Source: Aureispira sp. CCB-QB1
Lineage (GTDB): Bacteria; Bacteroidota; Bacteroidia; Chitinophagales; Saprospiraceae
Direction: 5' to 3'
Assembly: GCA_945870185.1 (NCBI GenBank)
Contig: CAMBRK010000029.1
Location: 1 to 47,633, forward strand
Length of the DNA stretch: 47,633 nt
This document shows positions 23,356-30,208 of this stretch, one piece after another (the stretch's first letter is position 1; each line of letters starts with the position of its first letter). A program made the translations under genes and the position numbers. The notes under the pieces were generated by a model that had not been told where the DNA came from, made no database searches, and saw only the letters and a program-made list of their open reading frames with translations.

Positions 23356-24498
23356 ATGCCTGACCATCAAAGCAATGTTATAACCTGTTATAGGATACTA
23401 ATTTTTTTATTGATATCATTTCAATGGTCTTCCTGCCATGGTCAAGCCAAAGAAAAATCTGCCAATGATCCTATAGAAATAGTGGCGGATAATAAGCCAT
23501 TGATATTAAAGAATATTAATACAACATTCCCACAGATTCACACCAATCTCAATGGTATGGTAAGGGAGTTTGTAAGGTCTATGTATCAAGATACAAAAGG
23601 GAATTATTGGTTTGGAACGAATGGAGATGGGATTATACGCTACGATGGTAAATTGCTAGAAAAAATGAACATCGAAGGAATCAATCCAAGGATGAGGGTT
23701 ATGACCATTGTAGAAGATAAAGCTGGAAATATATGGTTTGGAACCTGTGAAGGACTTTTAAAATACGATGGTAAAAAATTTACATGCTTTTCAAAAAAAG
23801 AAGGATTACCAGGTGATGATCCTGAAATTTGGGGTTTAACCATTGATAAAAACGGACTCATTTGGGTTGGATCGATCGGAGGAGTGAGTCATTTTGATGG
23901 CAAAAAGTTTACACCTTTTGCTTTGCCAGCTTCAAAGGTCGAAAATCGGCAGCGCATGCTATCTGATAAGTTGGCTCTTAAAATTATAGCAGACAAAAGT
24001 GGAACCATTTGGCTTGTTACGGATGGAAATGGAATTTTCAAATATAAGAACGGGGAGTTTACTCATTTGACCACTAAAAATGGACTTACTGACAATAATA
24101 CTAATGGTATTTTGGAAGATAAAAAAGGGAATATTTGGATTTCAACTTTTTATGGTGGTGTTAGTAAGTTTGATGCCCGCCTGAACAGCGAAGTCGGGCA
24201 GGGCAAAACGTACACTAACTTCACAAAAGATGGCATCATAAAAGGAGAAGAAACGGGTAGTTTTTATGAAGATAGCAAAGGGAATATTTGGTTTACCGCA
24301 GAAGGTTATGGTGTTTACCGATATGATGGAGCAAATTTTACTCAATTCACCACTGTAGAAGGTTTAACATCAAATGTTGTACTAAGTATCCTGGAAGATC
24401 TTAAAGGACAAATATGGTGTGGCACTTGGCAAGGCCTTTGCATTTTTGACGGGACTAAATTTGTCAATGCTGTAAATCTAGCACCTTGGACAATGTGA
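23356..24498 (+). CDS. Propeller lipoprotein with repeat insertion
   Basis: I start this at ATG 23356 (MPDHQSNVITCYRILIFLL), giving a signal with a possible lipobox at SSC; a GTG start 13 codons earlier is less likely. The 380-residue protein is built of two-component-regulator propeller (Reg_prop) repeats of the form GNIWFGT...GVxxYDGxxFxxF, about seven, with no following kinase, sensor membrane domain or regulator. It therefore resembles the sensor half of hybrid two-component proteins and may be a periplasmic ligand-binding protein. Residues 274-282 are an insertion relative to the blade consensus, encoded by a GC-rich palindromic repeat (24175-24201). It is preceded by the divergent LRR promoter. 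No function is known. Confidence 0.75.
   Translation: MPDHQSNVITCYRILIFLLISFQWSSCHGQAKEKSANDPIEIVADNKPLILKNINTTFPQIHTNLNGMVREFVRSMYQDTKGNYWFGTNGDGIIRYDGKLLEKMNIEGINPRMRVMTIVEDKAGNIWFGTCEGLLKYDGKKFTCFSKKEGLPGDDPEIWGLTIDKNGLIWVGSIGGVSHFDGKKFTPFALPASKVENRQRMLSDKLALKIIADKSGTIWLVTDGNGIFKYKNGEFTHLTTKNGLTDNNTNGILEDKKGNIWISTFYGGVSKFDARLNSEVGQGKTYTNFTKDGIIKGEETGSFYEDSKGNIWFTAEGYGVYRYDGANFTQFTTVEGLTSNVVLSILEDLKGQIWCGTWQGLCIFDGTKFVNAVNLAPWTM
24175..24201 (+). repeat. 27-nt GC-rich palindrome inserted in frame
   Basis: The blade phrase expected here is FDGKTYTNF, but the sequence reads FD, then nine extra residues (ARLNSEVGQ), then GKTYTNF. The extra 27 nt begin GCCCGCCTG and end GTCGGGCAG, imperfectly complementary ends of high GC content unlike the flanking AT-rich codons. 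The insertion keeps the reading frame. Confidence 0.65.
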
Positions 24499-24810
24499 AG
24501 GGAGAGATATGAAAGCAATAGCATGTAATACCTTGAATTGAGTTAAACAATAATTAAATATTTTTCAATCACAGGTGAAACCTATCGACAACTACCTTGA
24601 ATCTTTCTAAAACAGCCTAAGGACTGCCAAATTGTACCTTTATTAAGGTAATTTAATATAATATGTTGAGCGAACTTCATGTAATGTCAACAACAAAGAA
24701 AAATACAAAGCTAATAGGCAATCGATCTTTTTACGTTATATAGGATGAATCATATAATCTATAACCTAGGTCATGACTAAAATCATATTAAATGTTGCTT
24801 AAAAAATTCG
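24499..24810. other. Gene-free region before the receptor promoter
   Basis: No gene is supported here. A small hairpin, TACCTT-TATT-AAGGTA, lies at 24635-24650 and might be part of a terminator for the propeller gene or chance. The remainder is AT-rich and lacks a coding signature. Confidence 0.45.
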
Positions 24811-24854
24811 TTCGTAATATTGCGAAATAAATTATTATTCGTACATTTGCGAAT
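24811..24854 (+). promoter_or_regulatory. TonB-receptor promoter with ArsR-type operators
   Basis: TTCG-N8-CGAA at 24811-24826 and ATTCG-N8-CGAAT at 24837-24854 repeat the arrangement found upstream of arsR. The second spacer is TACATTTG, a perfect Bacteroidota -7 box, and a TTG at 24820-24822 is 19 nt upstream of it, as expected of a -33 element. The two palindromes are 27 bp apart centre to centre, against 29 bp at arsR. This places the receptor under the same repressor. Confidence 0.75.
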
Positions 24855-24912
24855 GATTTTATATTCTAAAAAATCCATACCTTTGATTTCTAATGATAAA
24901 TCTTTGAATTAC

Positions 24913-27135
24913 ATGTTTGTTCGCGTTACTATATTTTTGTTTTTATTATTTTTAAATGGTGCCGCTTTTGCTCAATCCATCACAGGCATCGTCACTGATA
25001 TCATGGGAAAACCGCTCGTTGGTGCTCATATCATTTGGGAAAACCAAACTAGCGGTACCGTGACCAATGAGCAGGGTATTTTTAGTATAGCGGATATATC
25101 AGACAGTATCAGGGTTTTGCATATCTCATTTGTGGGTTATACCACTGAAAAAATAAATGTTGGGACTTTAAAACATTGGGAAGTACAACTGATAGAAGAC
25201 GCTACGCTGACAGAAATACAAGTAGAAGCCAAAGGCTCAGCTACCCGATTTGCCAATGAGGTGGCCAAGGTGGAAGTCCTTGGGGTCAGAGAAATACAAC
25301 GGGCCGCCTGCTGTAGTTTGGCAGGTTGTTTTTCTACCAATAGCAATGTGGAAGCCAATGTGACCAATGTAGTGACCGACGCCAAGGAATTGCGCATACT
25401 CGGACTTTCAGGAGTGTATAACCAGGTTTTGGTTGATGGTTTGCCTTTGATACAAGGACTAGCATATCCTTACGGACCCAATAGTTATCCCGGCACGATG
25501 ATCGAAAAGATATTTGTGACCAAAGGGGCTAATTCTGTTTTGCAAGGCTTCGAAAGTATCAGTGGTCAGATCAATATGGAGTTTCACCAACCTGAGACAG
25601 CTCCGAAATTATTTTTAAATGCTTTTGCCAATTCCTTCGGTGAGACGCAGTACAATGTGAACTATATGGTCAAAAAACCAACCTGGAGCAATCTCTCTAT
25701 CGCACACCTGACTACACCTGCTACCAATATAGATCGAGATCAGGATGGATTTAGAGATATCGTTCGGACCAACAGGGTTTCATTTTACAATAGATGGGCG
25801 TATGACAATCCGGAAAAACCCAAATGGCGCACTTACTTTGCAGTCAGATATCTTAATGAAAACAGAGAAGGTGGATTGACTACTTTTGATCGGCACATGC
25901 ATAAAGGTACATCTCAGGTTTATGGCCAGAATGTACACATGAATCACGGAGATATCACCACAAAAACCAACTACACTCTGAATGACAAGACTTCCATCAT
26001 TATGCTGAATAGTGCTTTTCTGCAGCATCAGGAAAGTTACTATGGTGTAAAACAGTATTTGGGAAAACAGTTTAATCTGACATCTACGTTATATGCCGAC
26101 TACTATTACGGAAGTCAAAATCACAATCTCAAAGCAGGATTGAGTCATCGGCACAACAGATTACAAGAAGACGTGCGATTTCTGGAGCCATTGCCATTTT
26201 TGGATTATGAAGGCAGATATCAGACCGATTATGATATACCAGGTTTGTTTGCAGAAAATAAGATCACATTTTCCAAATTTACCATTTTAACAGGACTTAG
26301 ATATGATCATTTTGGAAGTTTTGGCTGGAAACTTACGCCTAGATTATTGGTAAGAGCACAGCTTTCTGAAAATACAGATATCCGATTCAATATTGGAAAA
26401 GGATACAGAATAGCCCATATTTTTGCAGAAAACAGTAGCCTGCTGGCTGGAAACAGAAGCCTTCTTATAGCAAAAGATCTCGCACCTGAAGAAGCGATCA
26501 ATACGGGGCTTAATTTTATTCAAAATTTCAAGTGGAATGATATCTCTATCACTTTTTCCGGAGACGCATATCTGACATTTTTCCAAAACCAGATTTTTCC
26601 TGATTTCGACAAAAGTGTCAACACAGCTATTGTCAATAACTTCTTTGGTCGCAGTATCTCCAATAGTTACCAATTGGAAAACAAATGGGTATTTTCTCAG
26701 CAATTTGATGTGAAAGTTGCTTACAATTACCTTGAAGTGTATCGGGTCAATGAAGGTGCTCGCGAGAACTTACCTTTCGTACCTACACACAAATGGAGCG
26801 CGAATACGTCTTATTCTGTGCCCAATGATCAGTGGCAGTTTGATATGACCTACCGTTGGATTGGGTCTAAGAGATTGCCTTCCACATTAAATTACCCTGA
26901 GCAATATCGCTTGCCTGCTACTTCACAACCCTATTCGCAGATAGATTTTCAGATCACTAGGAGATGGAAGGTATTTCAGATATACGGTGGTATAGAAAAT
27001 ATCTTTGATTTCCGTCAAGAGTTTCCGATATTGGGTTACGATCAGCCTTTCGGCCAATTTTTTGATCCCGCTTTCAATTGGGGACCCACAAAGGGTAGGG
27101 AGTTTTATTTGGGCGTAAGATATAGCTTGCAGTAG
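24913..27135 (+). CDS. TonB-dependent receptor, metal(loid)-linked
   Basis: I start this at ATG 24913, which gives a clean signal peptide (MFVRVTIFLFLLFLNGAAFA); a longer TTG-start frame runs through the promoter and operators and is rejected. The 740-residue protein has an N-terminal CarboxypepD_reg-like domain (SITGIVTDIMGKPLVGAH), a plug with the unusual Cys phrase RAACCSLAGCFSTN and VLVDGLPLIQGLAYPYGPN, then a beta barrel ending FYLGVRYSLQ. Related receptors with an AACC plug phrase occur beside heavy-metal genes in Bacteroidota (recollection). The shared ArsR-type operators and nearby arsM support a metal(loid)-linked role. The substrate is not shown. Confidence 0.82.
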   Translation: MFVRVTIFLFLLFLNGAAFAQSITGIVTDIMGKPLVGAHIIWENQTSGTVTNEQGIFSIADISDSIRVLHISFVGYTTEKINVGTLKHWEVQLIEDATLTEIQVEAKGSATRFANEVAKVEVLGVREIQRAACCSLAGCFSTNSNVEANVTNVVTDAKELRILGLSGVYNQVLVDGLPLIQGLAYPYGPNSYPGTMIEKIFVTKGANSVLQGFESISGQINMEFHQPETAPKLFLNAFANSFGETQYNVNYMVKKPTWSNLSIAHLTTPATNIDRDQDGFRDIVRTNRVSFYNRWAYDNPEKPKWRTYFAVRYLNENREGGLTTFDRHMHKGTSQVYGQNVHMNHGDITTKTNYTLNDKTSIIMLNSAFLQHQESYYGVKQYLGKQFNLTSTLYADYYYGSQNHNLKAGLSHRHNRLQEDVRFLEPLPFLDYEGRYQTDYDIPGLFAENKITFSKFTILTGLRYDHFGSFGWKLTPRLLVRAQLSENTDIRFNIGKGYRIAHIFAENSSLLAGNRSLLIAKDLAPEEAINTGLNFIQNFKWNDISITFSGDAYLTFFQNQIFPDFDKSVNTAIVNNFFGRSISNSYQLENKWVFSQQFDVKVAYNYLEVYRVNEGARENLPFVPTHKWSANTSYSVPNDQWQFDMTYRWIGSKRLPSTLNYPEQYRLPATSQPYSQIDFQITRRWKVFQIYGGIENIFDFRQEFPILGYDQPFGQFFDPAFNWGPTKGREFYLGVRYSLQ

Positions 27136-27278
27136 AAAGAAATATAGAGCTTGGAAAAAAGGAACCTGGAAGAAGGTAGTTAGAGCCAAGAACTAGATAA
27201 TTAATAAATAAGCAAACATAAATAAATAAATAAATGCTTGTTACCGTATTGGGAACAATTTTTAGTTGTACATTGTTT

Positions 27279-27596
27279 ATGAGAGTAATAGCAACAAATA
27301 CTTTAAAAGAATATTGGGAAAAGTATCCAAAAACGGAGCAATTATTAAAGGCATGGCTTCAAGAAGTTGAGTTGTCTGATTGGCAAAGTCCCCAATCGTT
27401 AAAGATGAAATATAGAAATGCATCTATTCTTTCGAGCAAAAGAGTTGTTTTTAATATTAATGGTAATAAATATAGATTGCTGGTAGATATAGAGTTTCAG
27501 TTGAAAATTGTATTTGTTGTATGGTTTGGTTCTCATTTTGAATATGATTTAATTGATGCAAAAACAATAACTTATGTTAAAACCAATAAAGAGTAA
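27279..27596 (+). CDS. higB: HigB-type mRNA interferase toxin
   Basis: A 105-residue RelE/HigB-family toxin. I choose the ATG at 27279 (MRVIATNTLKEYWEKYP), which matches the usual HigB N-terminus; the longer frame adds an unrelated hydrophobic leader. The body follows the family, with LKAWLQEVELSDWQSP, KMKYRNASILSSKRVVFNI, NGNKYRLLVDI and VVWFGSHFEYDLIDA. Such toxins cleave mRNA on the ribosome when free of antitoxin. The gene overlaps the antitoxin by 23 nt, the reverse-order arrangement typical of higBA. It lies between the receptor and arsM, two genes of the arsenic region. Confidence 0.88.
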   Translation: MRVIATNTLKEYWEKYPKTEQLLKAWLQEVELSDWQSPQSLKMKYRNASILSSKRVVFNINGNKYRLLVDIEFQLKIVFVVWFGSHFEYDLIDAKTITYVKTNKE

Positions 27597-27948
27597 GGAA
27601 GAACTTAATGCTTATCTTGCGCGTGCATATGATCTTATGCAGATTGAATTAATACCAAATTCAAAGGAAGCTGACGAATTGGAAGTGATTAGTATTCTAA
27701 TTGAAGCCTACGAAAAAGAGAATTTTCCTATAGAAGCACCAAATCCAATTGAAGCCATATTATTCCGATTAGATCAACTTGGTATGACACGTAGTGATTT
27801 GAGTAAGTTGCTCGGCTCCAGAAGTAGAACAAGCGAAATCTTAAAAGGAAAAAGGAAATTAAGTATATCAATGATCAGAATACTCAATAAACATTTGGGT
27901 ATATCAGCTCAAACACTTATTAAGGAATATGATCTTGTAAATGAGTAA
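27574..27948 (+). CDS. higA: HigA-type antitoxin
   Basis: A 124-residue antitoxin with an N-terminal toxin-binding half (LKPIKSKEELNAYLARAYDLM) and a C-terminal Xre-type helix-turn-helix (about 66-110, GMTRSDLSKLLGSRSRTSEILKGKRKLS). It should bind HigB and repress the operon. The gene overlaps the toxin by 23 nt, so the two are made from one message. The family is normally about 100-130 residues, so it is full length. Confidence 0.88.
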   Translation: MLKPIKSKEELNAYLARAYDLMQIELIPNSKEADELEVISILIEAYEKENFPIEAPNPIEAILFRLDQLGMTRSDLSKLLGSRSRTSEILKGKRKLSISMIRILNKHLGISAQTLIKEYDLVNE

Positions 27949-28041
27949 TTCTCATGTCCCATTAACCCATTGTAACAGAAAACGGTTAATTTTATTCAGG
28001 CATTGACAAGCCTAAAACTTTCCACCTTAAACAAAAATAAT

Positions 28042-28887
28042 ATGCAAACCGAAAACGCAATCAAAGAAATGGTAAGGCAAAAATACAGCGAAATAGCCTT
28101 GCAAGACAAAGACACCAATGCTGCATCCTGTTGTGGTGCAGGTGGTTGTAGTACAGAAGTGTACAATATCATGAGTGAGGATTATGTCGAATTAGAAGGT
28201 TATGCTAAGGATGCTGATTTAGGCTTGGGTTGTGGCCTACCTACCGTTTTTGCCCATATCAAAGAAGGAGATACGGTCATAGATTTAGGCAGTGGTGCAG
28301 GAAATGATTGTTTTATTGCAAGATCAGAAACAGGTCCATCAGGTAAAGTGATTGGTGTAGACTTTACACTTGCTATGATCGACAAAGCAAGAAAAAACGC
28401 TGACAAAATGGGCTACAATAATGTGGAGTTTCGTCAGGGAGACATCGAGAAGATGCCGGTTGGTGGCAATATGGCAGATGTAGTTGTTAGCAATTGTGTA
28501 CTCAATTTGGTACCCAATAAAAAGGCAGTTTTTGCCGAGATATTTAGAGTTTTAAAGCCCGGTGGTCATTTTAGTATTTCTGATATCGTATTGACAGGCG
28601 AATTGCCTGAAAAATTTCAATCAGCAGCTGAAATGTATGCAGGGTGCGTAACGGGAGCTATCCAAATGGATGAATATTTAGGCTACATCCAGGAAGCAGG
28701 TTTTCAGAATATCACGGTTCAGAAGAATAAACCGATCATCATTCCTGAAGATATTTTAGTAAACTATCTATCACAAGAAGAAGTACAGCAATATACTTCT
28801 ATAGATACAGCCATAAGAAGCATTACAGTTTATGCAGAAAAAGGAGCCAAAGGATCTAGCTGTGTACCTGGTGGAGGATGTTGTTGA
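28042..28887 (+). CDS. arsM: Arsenite S-adenosylmethionine methyltransferase
   Basis: A 281-residue enzyme, counted from ATG 28042 (MQTENAIKEM); the longer TTG frame is unlikely. The SAM-binding motif is DLGSGAGNDC (81-90), with VIGVDFT next. The three conserved arsenic-binding cysteines are readable at 64 (GLGCGLP), 152 (SNCVLNL) and 202 (AGCVTGAI). It adds methyl groups from SAM to As(III), giving volatile or excretable methylarsenicals. Extra Cys phrases at both ends (ASCCGAGGCS near residue 30 and SSCVPGGGCC at the C-terminus) are further possible metalloid sites. It stands about 24 kb from the arsR-acr3-arsC operon and has no copy of the ArsR-type operator just upstream. Confidence 0.92.
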   Translation: MQTENAIKEMVRQKYSEIALQDKDTNAASCCGAGGCSTEVYNIMSEDYVELEGYAKDADLGLGCGLPTVFAHIKEGDTVIDLGSGAGNDCFIARSETGPSGKVIGVDFTLAMIDKARKNADKMGYNNVEFRQGDIEKMPVGGNMADVVVSNCVLNLVPNKKAVFAEIFRVLKPGGHFSISDIVLTGELPEKFQSAAEMYAGCVTGAIQMDEYLGYIQEAGFQNITVQKNKPIIIPEDILVNYLSQEEVQQYTSIDTAIRSITVYAEKGAKGSSCVPGGGCC

Positions 28888-29037
28888 TAGAAAGTAGGTG
28901 TATGTAAAAATGTATTGTATTTCCTAACTAGTTATTTTACTAGATGTAATATTTTTTTGAAAAATCAAAACGAATCTTCTGTAAATATAATTTTAAATAT
29001 ATCCTTTGATTTGCTATAACAGTTGACTTTTCAGAAC

Positions 29038-30015
29038 TTATAGATGCAAAATCCGGGTAGAATAATTCATGGGTTTGATAATTTTATTATTTTCGACATC
29101 AGATGGCACAAATTGCCAAGGTGTAACCTGTTTGTCCCAGGCAAAATCTCCATCCTGAAGGTATTTTTTACGAAACTCATTAGGAGTATATTTACGGTAT
29201 TTTTTAAATAGCCTATTGAAGTTAGCGATATTGTTAAATCCAGATGAGTAGCATATTTCGCTGATGGTTTTGTCAGATTCTAAGATCAGTTTGCATGCTT
29301 TGCCTAGTCTGAGATCAATCAGGAAGTCACTAAAACTTCTGAAAGATTGTCTTTGGAAAAAACGGCTAAAGGAATTTTCTGTCATCTGCACCTGATTAGC
29401 TATATCGCTTATTTTAAAATTAGGATCTGCATAATGTTGCATAATGTAAGCATAAGCAATTTGGATGCGATTATTAATGGTTTTAGGTCCGCTTGTGTCA
29501 AATTCTAAGAAGGATAAAAATCGTCTCTCTGTACCTCTGGACAGTATATCCAATAGTTTGAGAAATGATATTGTGTTCTCAAAGCCTTTATTTTCAGTCA
29601 TCTCTATCATAATATTTTTGGCTGTTTCGAAGGTTTTTCCTGTGTATTGAATGCCTTGAATAGATTCTTTGAGTAAGTTTCGTATTGCAAAAAAACTATC
29701 TTTCATCATCATATTTGTAGAAAACTGATTGGCATCAAATTGTATGGTAATGACCCTATATGGTTGTTTGTTTTTTAGCAATGTTTCGTCGCCATACCAT
29801 TTATGATTCAAATAAGGACCAAGTATTACTAAGTCATTATTTTCATAATTTTCTGTAGAATCCCCTACCACTCTTTTGCCTGACATTCCCATGACTAGAT
29901 TTATTTCGATCTCAGGATGATTGTGTATGGGATAGTCAAAACCATTATTGGTAGAATCAAGGACTACACAAATGTCATTTTCTTTTAATGGGGTATTTTC
30001 GCGAAAAACGTTCAT
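29038..30015 (-). CDS. AraC-family regulator with cupin domain
   Basis: A 325-residue transcription factor. The N-terminal half has a cupin-like ligand domain (YPIHNHPEIEINLVMGMSGKRVVGD, about residues 28-56). The C-terminal half is an AraC HTH pair (about 190-290), with ISDIANQVQMTENSFSRFFQ and the second helix region CYSSGFNNIANFNRLFKKYRKYTPNEFRKKY. It is divergent from the susC gene, so it is the likely activator of the glycan locus in answer to a sugar. The two 21-bp-spaced direct repeats at 30116-30148 would be its sites. The ligand is unknown. Confidence 0.88.
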   Translation of the reverse strand: MNVFRENTPLKENDICVVLDSTNNGFDYPIHNHPEIEINLVMGMSGKRVVGDSTENYENNDLVILGPYLNHKWYGDETLLKNKQPYRVITIQFDANQFSTNMMMKDSFFAIRNLLKESIQGIQYTGKTFETAKNIMIEMTENKGFENTISFLKLLDILSRGTERRFLSFLEFDTSGPKTINNRIQIAYAYIMQHYADPNFKISDIANQVQMTENSFSRFFQRQSFRSFSDFLIDLRLGKACKLILESDKTISEICYSSGFNNIANFNRLFKKYRKYTPNEFRKKYLQDGDFAWDKQVTPWQFVPSDVENNKIIKPMNYSTRILHL

Positions 30016-30115
30016 AATAAAATTACGTAAGTTTAATGATTACTTAAAACAACGATAATTGAGGCACAAAAGTTAGGTATTAAATCCATAAAACACCAAA
30101 AATAATATATTAATC

Positions 30116-30177
30116 ATAAAAGTATCAACAAATGTTATAAAAGTATCAGTTTAGTGCTGATTATTGGAATATATTTG
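30116..30177 (+). promoter_or_regulatory. susC promoter with AraC-type direct repeats
   Basis: ATAAAAGTATCA occurs twice, at 30116-30127 and 30137-30148, spaced 21 bp start to start, which is two helical turns and typical of paired AraC-type half-sites. The proximal copy ends where a -33 element is expected. TATATTTG at 30170-30177 is a perfect -7 box (TAnnTTTG), and transcription would start near 30184, about 25 nt before the ATG. Confidence 0.7.
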
Positions 30178-30208
30178 CTGCGTTAGAATATTAATTTAAT
30201 TTCTAGGA

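Noticed and set aside
24820-24912. N-terminal extension of the TonB receptor from a TTG codon
   Set aside because: The extension runs through both operators and the -7 box, while ATG 24913 gives a clean signal peptide.
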